DNA of 64,000 nt from the NCBI GenBank assembly GCA_026826555.1, contig JAKSZT010054396.1:13533200-13597199 (forward strand), given 5' to 3'. The DNA is from Tolypeutes matacus (Eukaryota > Chordata > Mammalia > Cingulata > Chlamyphoridae). A model generated the notes under the pieces. It worked only from the letters and a program-made list of their open reading frames with translations, did no database searches and was not told the DNA's origin. Each line of letters begins with the position of its first letter. Within the stretch, counting starts at the first letter, position 1. The position numbers were made by a program, and so were the translations under genes. This document shows, in pieces, positions 54,601 to 64,000 of the stretch.

Positions 54601-57600
54601 GAACTGTGAGTTGCAAGTAGCAGCTTCTGCTGCTGCCGGCACCCTCCCCCACACTCTTCAGAATTCTCGGGGCCCTGGGCCTGCGAACACAGACAAAGGG
54701 GGCTTCAGGGATCTGCCACTCCGGGAAAGGGGAGAGAGAGGGACACAGCCTTAGGCTGACTCAGGTTCAGACCTGAAATTTGGGCTGCGGAGCCCCACGG
54801 ACGCTTCCACACGGGGGTTTGCCCTGGGAGCCTAGAAAGGACTGGAGAAATCTGACCCTCGCAACCTCCCTCTCTTCTAGCCTGGACTAATTGTTGAGGA
54901 CACCATGGGAGAGGGGAGAGAGAGCCTGGGGCTGACCCTGCTTTGGACTCCCAGGTTTGGTCTGCCCTGTCCCGAAAGCCCTTCCAGGTTGGGTGGGGCT
55001 GTGCCATTGTTTGCCTTGGAGCCTGCAAGGGGCTAAAGATATACAAACCTCCCAATCTCATCCTCTACTAAGAGGGACTGATTGTTGAGGATTCAGAAGG
55101 GAGTGGAAATATTTCCTAACTGGGAAACGGGGGACGCTAAGAAAGAAGTCTGGAGAACTGTCTCAGAAAGTTTGAATCACAGGGCTCCTAGCCCCCAGAC
55201 AGGAAGCTCTAGTACATTGATCTGGTCTATGTCACAACAAATACGCTATGACCAGGCATTGAATTGAGGGCAGCCAACAAGCGCCAACTCTTGTCAGACC
55301 AAGGAAGTGCACATAAGAAAATTAATAAGTAAGAGAGTCTTTTCCTGGCCTCTATAGCCTCCCTGCCCAAGGCCCTAGGAAGCGACTCTACAACCAATTA
55401 CTGGGTCCAGTGCCCAGTTTTGAGTAACCAGCAGAACAATCCTAACAATCAAGGTTGAGCCAAAAATCAAAGAGCGGTGGTAACTCACAGCCTCCTGCCA
55501 CTAAAAGAGAAAGAAATAGAGCATCTAAGTAAAATACAAACTAACCAGATGCCTAAGCACCAACAAAAAATTACGGGCCATACTAAGAAAATAGAAGACA
55601 TGGCCCAAGAAAAGGAATACAGCAAAGTCCCATAAGAGATGCAGAATTTGAGAGAACTAATCAGTAAGATAAGCACACATTTCCAAAATCAAATTAATGA
55701 GATGAAAGAGAATATAGTTAAAGAGATCAATGACATCATGAAGTCATTGCGCGAACGTAAAGAAGAATTTGAAATCATGAACAGAAAAGTAACGGAGTTC
55801 ATGGGAATGAAAGACACAATAGGTGAAGTAAAAAATACATTTGAAGCATACAACAGCAGACTCGAAATGATAGAAGAAAGAATAAGTGATACTGAAGACA
55901 GAGCAGCTAAAATTGAAGAGAGAACAGAGAGAGAAAAGAATGGAAAAAATTGAGCAGGGGCTCAGAGAGTTGAATGACAACACAAAACGCAAGAACATAC
56001 ATGTCATGGGAGTTCCAGAAGGAGAAGAGAAAGGAAAAGGGGCAGAAAGAGTATTTGAGGAAATAATAGCTGAAAATTTCCCAACTCTCACGAAAGAAAT
56101 GAACTTTCATGTCCAAGAAGCACACCGTACCCCAATAAGAATAAATCCAAATAGACCTACGCCAAGACACATATTATTCAGAATGTCAAATGTAAAAGAT
56201 AAAGAGAAAATTCTCAGAGCAGCAAGAGAGAAGCAAACGGTCATGTACAAAGGATGTCCAGTAAGACTTTGTGCAGATTTCTCTTCAGAAACCATGGAGG
56301 CGAGCAGACAGTGGCATGATACAATTAGGAAACTGAAAGAGAAAAACTGCCAGCCGAGAATTCTTTACCCAGCAAAACTGTCCATCAAATATGAAGGTGA
56401 ATATAAAGTATTCACAAACAAACAGAAACTAAGAGAGTTTGCAAAAAAGGATCCACCTTTGCAGGAAATATTAAAGGAAGCCTTAGAACCTGAAAGAAAA
56501 AGACAGGAGAGAGAGGCTTGGAGGAGAGTATAGAAGAAAGAAAAGCAGAAAGGATAACCAAAAGAGTAAAAAGAAAGACAAAAATAAGATGACATATGAA
56601 AACCAAAGAATAAAATGGAGGAAATAAATAGTGCATTTTCAGTAATATCATTGAATGTGAATGGATTAAATTCCCCAATCAAAAGATACAGGCTGACAGA
56701 ATGGATAAAAAAACATGAGCCATCCATATGCTGCTTACAAGAAACTCACCTCAGACCCAAGGATACAAGCCGGCTGAAAGTAAAAGGTTGGAAAAAGATA
56801 CTCCATGTGAATAGTAAGCAGAAAAGAGCAGGGGTAGCTATACTAATATCAGACAAAACAGACTTCAAATGCAAAAAAGTGATAAGAGATGTGGAAGGCC
56901 ATTATATATTAATAAAAGGGACGATCCTCCAGGAAGATATAACAGTCATAAATATCTACGCACCTAACCAGGGTGTCCCAAAATATATGAGACAAACTCT
57001 GGCAAAACTGAAGGGAGAAATAGACATTTCTACAATAATCGTCGGAGACTTCAACACCCCTCTCACATCATTAGATAGAACAACTAGACAGAAGATCAAC
57101 AAGGTAACAGAGAACTTGAACAATATGATAAACAAATTAGACCTAACAGACATATACAGAACACTGCATCCAAACTCAGCAGATTATACATTCTTCTCAT
57201 GTGCCCATGGATCTTTCTCCAGAATAGACCACATGTTAGGTCACAATACAGCTCTCAATAAATATAAAAAGACTGAAATTATACAAAGCACCTTCTCAGA
57301 TCATAATGGAATGAAACTAGAAATCAATAATAGACAGGAAAAAAGTAAATTTGCAAATGTGTGGAGACTGAACAACACACTCCTAAATATTCCGTGGGTC
57401 AAAGAAGAAATTGCAAGTGAAATTAGTAAATATATTGAGACAAATGAAAATGAGAACACAACATATCAAGACTTATGGGATACAGCGAAGGCAGTCTTGA
57501 GAGCGAAATTTATAGCCCTAAATGCCTATATTAAGAAACAAGAAAGAGCTAAACTCAAAGATTTAACTGAACAACTTGAGAAACTAGAAAAAGAACAGCA

Positions 57601-60600
57601 AACCAATCCCAAAGCAAAAAGAAGAAAAGAAATAATAAAGATTAGAGCAGAAATAAATGAAAATGAGAACAAAAAAAACAATAGAAAAATTCAACAAAAC
57701 CAAAAGCTGGTTCTTTGAGAAGATCAATAAAATTGACAAACCCCTCGCTAGACTAACAAAGAAAAAAAGAGAGAAGATGCAAATAAATACAATCAGAAAT
57801 GAAAGGGGGGAAATTACAAATGACCTCACAGAAATAAAAAGAATCATTAAGAGGATATTATGAGAAACTATATGCCAACAAACTAGACAACCTGGATGAA
57901 ATGGACAAATTTCTAGAAACTCATAACCAACCTACACTGACACAACAAGAAATACAAGAATTTAACAAACCAATCACAATTAAGGAGATTGAATCCGTAA
58001 TAAAAAATCTCCCAGCAAAGAAAAGTCCAGGACCAGATGGCTTCACAGGTGAGTTCTACCAAGCATTTCTAAAAGAATTAACACCAATCCTGTTGAAACT
58101 CTTCCAAAAAATTGAAGAGGAGGGAAAATTACCCAACACATTTTATGAAGCCAACATCACCCTAATACCAAAGCCAGATAAAGATTCCACAAGAAAAGGA
58201 AATTACAGACCAATCTCTCTCATGAACATAGATGCAAAAATTCTCAACAAAATACTTGCAAATCGAATCCAACAGCATATCAAAAGACTTATACATCACG
58301 ACCAAGTGGGATTTATTCCTGGTATGCAAGGCTGGTTCAGCATAAGAAAATCAATCAATGTAATACACCACATTAACAAGTTGAAGGGAAAAAACCACAT
58401 GATCATCTCAATAGATGCAGAAAAGGCATTCGACAAAATCCAACATCCTTTTTTGATAAAAATACTTCAAAAGATAGGAATAAAAGGAAAATTCCTCAAT
58501 ATGATAAAAGGCATATATGAAAAACCCACGGCCAACATCATACTCAATGGGGAAAGGTTGAAAGCTTTCCCCCTAAGATCAGGAACAAGACAAGGATGCC
58601 CACTGTCACCATTGTTATTCAACATTGTACTAGAAGTTCTAGCCAGGGCAATTAGACAAGACAAAAAAATTAAAGGCATCCAAATAGGAAAAGAGGAAGT
58701 AAAACTCTCACTGTTTGTGGATGACATGATCCTGTATATAGAAAATCCTGAAGTATCCACAACAAAGCTACTTGAACTAATAAATAAGTTCAGCAAAGTG
58801 GCAGGATACAAGATCAACACGCAAAAATCAGTAATGTTTTTGTACACTAGTACTGAACAATTTGAGGAGGAAATCGGGAAGAAAATTCCATTTTCAATAG
58901 CAACAAAAAGACTCAAATACCTAGGAGTTAATTTAACCAAGGAAGTACAGGACCTATATGCAGAAAACTACAAAACAATGCTAAACGAAATTTAAAAAGA
59001 CCTAAACAAATGGAAAGACATTCCATGTTCATGGATTGGAAGAATAAATATCGTGAAGATGTCAATCTTGCCCAAACTGATTTATAGATTCAATGCAATA
59101 CCAATCAAAATCCCAACAGCTTACTTTACAGAATTAGAGAAGGCAATTACCAAATTCATCTGCAAGGGTAAGTGCACCCGAATAGCCAAAAGTATTCTAA
59201 AAAAGAAGAGCAATGTGGGAGGAATTTCACTGCCTGACCTTGAAACATATTATAAAGCTACAGTGGTCAAAACAGCATGGTACTGTCATAAAGATAGACA
59301 TATCGATCAGTGGAATAGAATTGAGAATCCAGAAATAAACCCTCACCTATACAGTCAACTGGTTTTTGACAAACCTACCAAGCCCACGCTGATGGGAAAA
59401 AACAGTCTCTTCAACAAATGGTGTTGGGAGAACTGGATATCTATAACCAAAAGAATGAAAAAGGACCCCTATCTCATCCCCTATATAAGAATCAACTCAA
59501 AATGGATCAAAGATCTAAATATAAAAGCCAGGACCATAAAACTACTAGAAGAAAATGTAGGGAAACATCTTCAAGACCTTGTAGTAGGTGGTGGTTTCTT
59601 GGACTTCACACCCAAAGCACGTGCAACAAAAGAAAAAGTAGATAAATGGGACCTTCTCAAAATTAAACACTTTTGCACCTCACTGGACTTTGTCAGAAGG
59701 GTGAAATGGCAGCCAACTCAATGGGAAAAAATATTTGGAAATCACATATCTGATAAGGGTTTAATATCCAGGATATATAAAGAGATGTTACAACTCAACA
59801 ATAAAAAGACAAATGATCCAATTAAAAAATGGGCCAAAGACTTGAATAGACATTTCTCCGAAGAAGAAATACAAATGGCAAAAAAACAGATGAAGAAATG
59901 CTCAACATCACTCATGATTAGGGAAATGCAAATCAAAACTACAATGAGATATCATTTCACACCTATCAGAATGGCCACTATTAAAAAGACAGAGAACTAC
60001 AAGTGTTGGAGAGTATGTGGAGAGATAGGAACACATCTTCACTGTTGGTGGGAATGCAGGATGGTACAACCACTATGGAGGACTGTTTGGCAGTTCCTAA
60101 AGAAGTTGAATGTAGACTTGCCACGTGACCCTGCAATACCACTACTGGGTATATACCCAGAAGAACTGAGAGCAGTGACACAAACAGACATATGCACACC
60201 GATGTTCATAGCCACATTATTCATCATTGCCAAAAGTTGGAAACAACCCAGGTGTCCATCAACAGATGAATTGATAAACAAACTGTGGTCTATTCACACG
60301 ATGGAATATTATGCAGCTGTAAGAAGAAATGAAGTCATAAAGCATAGGGCAACATGGATGAATCTGGAGGACATTATGTTGAGTGAAGCAAGCCAGACAC
60401 AAAAGGACAAATACTGTATGAATGCATTACTATGAACCAAACATATTGTGTAATATATTGTTTGATTCACACACACAAAAAAAACAAAAAAACAAACAAA
60501 AAACAAAACAACAAAAAAATTTACATGTATCCATTACATTTAATTGAGAAATGTATATATTTATTCATCTGTGTTTACTTTTTAGTTTTTAATTGCTTAT

Positions 60601-63600
60601 GTTTTCAATTATTAAATGTACAAAATAAAGTTAAAAAAAAAAATATATATATATATATGCCCAAGTATCAGTGAAATAAAGATTAGTTCAAAAGCCTTAA
60701 AAAAAAAAAAAAAAATGCCCAGCTAAGGTAACTGGAGTTTATTCTGTGGGAAGGGAGCTACCGGAAGCCTTTAAGGTGGGGATGGGGATGCAGAGATGGG
60801 CTGTAGGGAGCTGAGTTGGAAGCCACTTTCCTTAGCTAATCACTTTCACTACCCTGTCCCTTTAGCACCCCTTCGGATCCACCATGGAGAACCCAGTAGG
60901 TAGTCCTGATGGAATAACCAATCTTGGGAAAATCTGCCTTTGATTGGAAGAGGTCCCTCTGCTAAAGAAAGCAGACCCTACCTCCAGAACAGAGGCTTCT
61001 GGAAGGATTCTGACATCAGCACAGGCCTCAAAATTCTAATCACAGCTTTCATACCAAGCATCATTATCTAATTTCTTCAGAATTTATATTCAAGATTTCT
61101 TTCTCATTATCAGACTTCTTTCCCCTGGAAAATTTTAAATATTCAACACTTCAGGTTCCTTCTAAGTATAAGAGTCCCAAACTCTATCTTCCTCCTGTTC
61201 TTATAGAGTATATTACACAGTTTTATCGCCATGTTTAAATTACTTCATGCTTTTTCACTGCCACTGTCTTCAAATCTTAATACCTAAGAACCTGCATCTT
61301 TGCTTCCCTTTCAAGGCTTTCTAAATATCTTCTGTAGGTGTAATCACCTACGTTTCTCCTACAAACTTGACCAATAGGCTCCAAAGGTCTTCTGGAGATG
61401 GACCCTTGGGGCACCTGCTTCTCTCTCCATTCTTCTTGGCAGCTGCTCCAGGTCAAATACGGTGGGTGGCAGAACGTGAGCATGAGCAGCTACTTCAGTG
61501 ATTACGCCAATCTGTGCTTTGAGGCCTTCGGGGACCGGGTGAAACACTGGATCACTTTCAGTGATCCTCGGGTAAGCCAGGGCTTCTCTCCAGGTGGGGA
61601 AACCCAACCCCCTGACTAAAGTGCTCCCTATCACTTCTCATGGGTCCTGAGGTCCCCACTTGCTGTCCCTATAGGCAATAGCAGAAAAAGGCTATGAGAC
61701 GGGCCACCACGCACCAGGACTGAAGCTGCAGGGCTCCGGCCTGTACAAGGCAGCACATCACATCATTAAGGTGAGATGGGCTGGTGGGTCCTTTGGGAGT
61801 GAAGGCTGGGGTCAAGGTGGAGGTATCACCTCCAGTGTCAGCTCAGCCTGACCCAAAGGTCCACACCTTTGCCTCTCCACCTCAAAACCAGCATATTCCA
61901 CAGCACCTTCGCACTGTTCATGAGGACACTGCGGCCAAACTGAAACAATGCCTACCCTCTAAGACAGGGGTTCTTAACCTTTTTTGTTCCACGGACCCCT
62001 CTGCAGTCAGGTGAAAACCATGGATCCCTTACTAAGTCCACACTACACAGTGTATTATTTAATATATATATCACACACACACCAGCACATCCCCACAAGA
62101 ATACTGTTTTTTTGAATTTCCATTCAAGCTCACGGACCCCTTGTTAAGAGCCCCTGCTCTAGGAGCTTACAATCTAGCCAAAGGGATGGAGCACATACAT
62201 GTGAAAATTTGTCACCACTAGATCCACCTGTCCTGTGAGGAATGGTGACAGGAGAGAGGGCAGAGGGAAGACAGTGAGCTAGGAGCTAAAGTCTTCATGA
62301 ATAAACAGAAGTGGCTAGAGGTAGGTGAATGACAGCAGAAAGCTGGGGGAGGAAAAATAGTCCAATCATGGACTTCAAAGGACCTGGAGTTTTTGAAAGA
62401 GGAAGGAGAAATAATTTAGAAGCAGCAATAAAGAGTCAGGCAGCCATGACCTTACTTCTAGGCCCTAAAGTATTTGGGGTGTGAGAGGTATTTGGGGTGT
62501 GGCCTCTGCTTGAAAGAGCTGCAATGAAAGTGGTCTTTTGGGGCAGCCAGAGGTCAGTTAGGACGAGAGTGAAGGAGACATTCAGAGAAGATGCTGAAGA
62601 CGACAGACCATGAATTCCAAGGTTACAGGCAAGGCTTGAGAAGGTGGGGAGGGAACTGGGTCACATTAAGGAACACACAAAACACTATGGGGAGAAGGCT
62701 AATGATGGCTGAGGGCAGCAGGGGCACAAGATAGGATGTCATTGGCCCTGAGGGACTCTTAGCAGCAGATGAACAATCTGTTTAAGCTGGAAGGCAAAGG
62801 GCCACTGGGTGACATCCCCAGCCCTCAAATACATGTGAGGGAGAGAAATTTCTTATTCCTACTTCAGCAGCTTTTGAGTTCTTAAACCATTGCTATTTAA
62901 AGGGCAGAGCTCTGAGTATTTCGGCCTTTCTCATCTATAAAAGTCAGTAAGCTGAATATATGTGATCCTGATATTCCATTTCATTAGACAATCCCATGAT
63001 GTGATCAATAATTCATTAGTTTTTCTAGCTGACAAAACAAAGTATAGGGGGAGAAGGCTGATAAGGGTTCTCACTGATTAACAAACAGAGCCTCCAAATT
63101 TTTATGGTCTTAGACTAGTTAATTCTAAATCACTGCTTCTCAAACTCCAGCTTGCATCAGAATCACATGGACGGCCTATGAAAACAGATTGCCAATCCTC
63201 ACTCCCAGAGTTTCTGAGTCAGTAGATCCAGATTAGGGCCCCAAATTTTCTATCATGCTCTTAGGCCAGGGACCACACTTTGAGAACCATTGTTCTAGAT
63301 TACCTTCCATCTCTCTTCAGTGCCAAACCAGCCTTTGAAATAACCTCTCAGGCAAGTCAGTTGGGCACCAATAGAAATTCTGGAGAGAATGCAGGTTGCA
63401 CATTTTAATTCCTTTTTTCAAGACGTTGCAGGATGTTTGGTCTTTCTGATTGAATAACTGTGGGAAAAGTACTGCCTAATTGCTATGGAGGTCCGAGAGA
63501 AACAAAACAAGGAACTTTTGTATATAATTGAAAAACAGAAAATAACACGAGGGGGTTTATCCAGGTTTGGGCCAAATTTCCCCTACAGTACAAAGAAAAT

Positions 63601-64000
63601 AAGTGCCTCCAGAGGTCAGAGGTGGGGAGATAATGGGTTGGTAGGAATAATCAAGGCTGGACTCAAAACTGGTAGGTCCTAAATTGGATCTCTAGAGTTA
63701 GTGAGGAGAAAGGCCACCCCACACTGAAAGGGAGGCGAGGAAAGGATGTGTCCGGCACCTCCGACGGATTCCTGCTCCTCTTTCAGGCGCACGCCCAAGC
63801 CTGGCATTCTTATAACACCACGTGGCGCAGCAGGCAGCAAGGTGAGCATCAATACCTCGCACGTGCAGAGAGGACAGGCAGGTGCCAAGAGGAGCAATGG
63901 CATTCCCTCCCCCCTTTTTCTTTCTTTTCTTCCCAGGTCTGGTGGGGATTTCACTAAACTGTGATTGGGGGGAGCCGTTGGACATTAGGAACCCCAAGGA
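51509..64000 (+). CDS. LCTL: LCTL, lactase-like protein (KLPH, gamma-Klotho), exons 1-8, 3' incomplete
   Basis: Glycoside hydrolase family 1 relative of lactase and Klotho, a type I membrane protein linked in the literature to lens structure and FGF co-receptor activity. Exons: 51509-51626, 52033-52196, 53175-53262, 53529-53638, 61443-61571, 61675-61770, 63787-63841, 63937-64000 (continuing). All introns are GT-AG and the frame stays open for about 274 residues, roughly half of the ~567-residue protein. A hydrophobic signal peptide (residues ~9-21) starts the GH1 domain. Motifs: [15 protein letters not shown] at 41-55 (GH1 N-terminal signature), YRFSLSW at 108-114, TLHHWDLPQ at 152-160. At 200-202 the usual NEP acid/base motif reads SDP, so classical retaining-glycosidase chemistry is unlikely, as in family knowledge of LCTL. 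Sequons at N146, N171 and N245. The Kozak context has A at -3. Confidence 0.97.
52033..52196 (+). CDS. LCTL: LCTL exon 2
   Basis: Acceptor cttacttgcag, donor gtaagt. Encodes residues 40-94, including the GH1 signature [15 protein letters not shown] and GKGPSIWD. Intron 1 is short (406 bp). The exon ends in phase 0. Confidence 0.96.
52207..52232. repeat. (GT)n microsatellite in LCTL intron 2
   Basis: Nine GT units with one interruption, immediately after the exon 2 donor site. Length variation here could be used as a polymorphic marker but has no evident role. Confidence 0.85.
52606..52958 (-). mobile_element. Dimeric SINE, second type, in LCTL intron 2
   Basis: Antisense to the gene. Reversed tail, unit 2 B-box 'gaactgaacctgggacc', A-box 'gcttgatccacctccgctcc', linker with 'ttgttgcatcatcttgttgc', then unit 1 B-box 'gaaccgaacccaggacc'. 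Same order as 41689-42038. Unit 1 appears 5'-truncated and I see no clear duplication. Confidence 0.8.
53175..53262 (+). CDS. LCTL: LCTL exon 3
   Basis: Acceptor tctatacag, donor gtaagc. Residues 95-123 with the conserved barrel strand YRFSLSW and the LLPTG loop. It ends in phase 1; the split codon completes as alanine in exon 4. Confidence 0.96.
53529..53638 (+). CDS. LCTL: LCTL exon 4
   Basis: Acceptor cacctacag, donor gtgaga. Residues 124-160 contain sequon NVT at 146 and the GH1 substrate-pocket motif TLHHWDLPQ. It ends in phase 0 before the 7.8-kb intron 4 that holds the L1. Confidence 0.96.
54411..54428. repeat. Target-site duplication, 5' copy (L1 in LCTL intron 4)
   Basis: The 18-mer aaatgcccagctaaggta directly precedes the L1. 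It is identical to the copy at 60713-60730, which implies a fairly recent insertion. Confidence 0.95.
54429..55548 (+). promoter_or_regulatory. L1 5' UTR with internal promoter
   Basis: The first 20 bases contain aagatggcgg (54439-54448), the expected YY1-type motif position at the start of mammalian L1 promoters. About 1.1 kb of moderately GC-rich, CpG-containing sequence precedes ORF1. Being sense-oriented in an intron, it could drive alternative transcripts if not silenced; that is inference. Confidence 0.7.
55549..56533 (+). pseudogene. L1 ORF1 (ORF1p RNA-binding protein), disrupted
   Basis: ORF1p is a trimeric coiled-coil RNA chaperone of the L1 particle. Here the start is at 55549, a stop (taa) lies at 55633-55635, and a frameshift at about 55930-55940 joins frames 55639-55953 and 55886-56533. 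The N-terminal part is rich in heptad-like E/K/I/L (coiled coil). The C-terminal part shows the conserved RRM/CTD region ([26 protein letters not shown]). It is clearly a relic of a standard ORF1. Confidence 0.92.
56615..60435 (+). pseudogene. L1 ORF2 (endonuclease-reverse transcriptase), disrupted
   Basis: Frames 56615-57718, 57657-57863, 57901-58995 and 59053-60435 together span the family's usual ~1270 residues. The endonuclease domain is intact: [35 protein letters not shown] and SDHNG retain the catalytic N/E/Y/D/N/D/H positions. Reverse transcriptase: [54 protein letters not shown] (58714-58725; the usual family form is FADD). A C-terminal cysteine knuckle (CWRVCG...HCWWEC) is present. 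Lesions: frameshift in an A8 run at 57671-57678, frameshift at about 57850-57860, stop taa at 58993-58995. Confidence 0.95.
60644..60698 (+). other. Probable L1 3' transduction
   Basis: After the normal L1 end (aataaa at 60624-60629 and an A run) comes a TA run and then non-L1 sequence with its own aataaa at 60675-60680, then the terminal A tail and the duplication. The copies at 4491 and 20684 end without this extra piece. This is the layout of read-through to a downstream poly-A site in the source locus. Confidence 0.75.
60713..60730. repeat. Target-site duplication, 3' copy (L1 in LCTL intron 4)
   Basis: Identical to the 5' copy at 54411-54428. The first three A's overlap the end of the poly-A tail. 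Confidence 0.95.
60731..61442 (+). other. LCTL intron 4, remainder
   Basis: No repeats or exons are recognised. The pyrimidine-rich sequence just before 61443 (ctctctccattcttcttggcag) includes a good acceptor. Confidence 0.5.
61443..61571 (+). CDS. LCTL: LCTL exon 5
   Basis: Acceptor cttcttggcag, donor gtaagc. Residues 161-203 include KYGGWQNVS (sequon N171) and [10 protein letters not shown]. In active GH1 enzymes the last block reads TFNEP; here S and D replace N and E, which removes the acid/base glutamate. It ends in phase 0. Confidence 0.96.
61675..61770 (+). CDS. LCTL: LCTL exon 6
   Basis: Acceptor ccctatag, donor gtgaga. Residues 204-235 with [11 protein letters not shown], the loop that follows the acid/base position in GH1 proteins. 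It is 32 codons long and in phase 0. Confidence 0.96.
61965..62156. mobile_element. hAT-type MITE in LCTL intron 6
   Basis: 192 bp with inverted termini caggggttcttaac and gttaagagcccctg. The 8-bp duplications ctctaaga (61957-61964) and ctctagga (62157-62164) differ at one base, fitting hAT transposase and considerable age. Confidence 0.8.
62200..63125 (+). other. LCTL intron 6, middle part
   Basis: No exon. The texture at about 62220-62760 (purine-rich, 'ctggaaggcaaagggccact') resembles a decayed mammal-wide repeat, not named. Confidence 0.4.
63131..63292. mobile_element. hAT-Charlie MITE (MER20-like) in LCTL intron 6
   Basis: Termini cactgcttctcaaact and actttgagaaccattg are imperfect inverted repeats. 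The internal 'gcatcagaatcacatgga' and 'gagtttctgagtcagtagat' blocks fit MER20. Duplications ttctaaat (63123-63130) and ttctagat (63293-63300) differ by one base. Confidence 0.8.
63787..63841 (+). CDS. LCTL: LCTL exon 7
   Basis: Acceptor ctctttcag, donor gtgagc. Residues 236-253 ([14 protein letters not shown]..., sequon N245). It ends in phase 1 with a split glycine codon. Confidence 0.95.
63937..64000 (+). CDS. LCTL: LCTL exon 8, cut by the window end
   Basis: Acceptor ttcttcccag. Encodes [15 protein letters not shown] and continues past the window. The sequence aligns with the expected next GH1 segment, so the gene continues rather than ends here. Confidence 0.93.

Larger units (their letters stand above)
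54429..60712 (+). mobile_element. Full-length L1 retrotransposon in LCTL intron 4
   Basis: About 6.28 kb, sense to LCTL. Order: 5' UTR beginning gacttccgggaagatggcgg, ORF1 (55549-56533, broken), short spacer, ORF2 (56615-60435, broken), 3' UTR ending at aataaa 60624 plus A's, an extra segment (60644-60698) with a second aataaa, and a terminal poly-A. Perfect 18-bp duplications flank it. The 5' end is a complete L1 start, not a truncation. Lesions (two stops, three frameshifts) make it incapable of autonomous movement. ORF2 peptides are nearly identical to the L1 at 4491-5907, so both belong to one recently active lineage. Confidence 0.95.

Noticed and set aside
1..64000. CRISPR arrays, operons, phage or bacterial mobile systems
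   Set aside because: The window is mammalian nuclear DNA; the regular repeats seen are SINE tails and microsatellites, with no spacer-repeat arrays or cas-like genes.

Overview
This is a vertebrate nuclear window, and the repeats point to a xenarthran mammal, most likely an armadillo. It carries many tRNA-derived SINEs of the DAS type (known from armadillos), recent L1 copies closely related to each other, ancient mammal-wide repeats (MIR, L2-like, hAT MITEs, MaLR-like LTRs) and only one protein-coding gene. Its coding sequence is split into short GT-AG exons. There are no prokaryotic operons, CRISPR arrays or bacterial mobile elements, and most long open frames here are chance frames.

Region by region: 1-8.1 kb is ancient L1 and MIR sequence with several layers of nested insertions (a four-SINE array, a younger L1, and inside that a short poly-A retroposon). 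A dense CpG island at about 8.16-8.70 kb has no recognisable gene. 8.7-17 kb is quiet intergenic sequence with MIR fragments. 17-29 kb is repeat-rich: a MaLR-like solo LTR, a cluster of SINEs inserted into one another's tails, a 400-N assembly gap lying inside an unnamed poly-A retroposon, L1 fragments and two different SINE dimers. 29-51.5 kb is gene-free flank with a UBA52 (ubiquitin-L40) processed pseudogene at 40.7-41.3 kb, a second MaLR-like solo LTR, MITEs and one very well-preserved DAS SINE at 38.4 kb.

51.5-64.0 kb holds the first eight exons of LCTL (lactase-like, also called KLPH or gamma-Klotho) on the + strand; the gene runs off the right end. Intron 4 carries a complete 6.3-kb L1 in the sense orientation with a perfect 18-bp target-site duplication. 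It has lesions in both ORFs and what looks like a short 3' transduction. Introns 2 and 6 carry a dimeric SINE and two hAT MITEs. In the human genome LCTL lies beside SMAD6; a gene-free 51-kb 5' flank is compatible with that LCTL-SMAD6 interval, but this is inference.

I found no evidence of an undescribed multi-gene system. The most interesting items are the L1 with probable 3' transduction, the unnamed retroposon family, composite SINEs with an extended T-arm hairpin, and the orphan CpG island.
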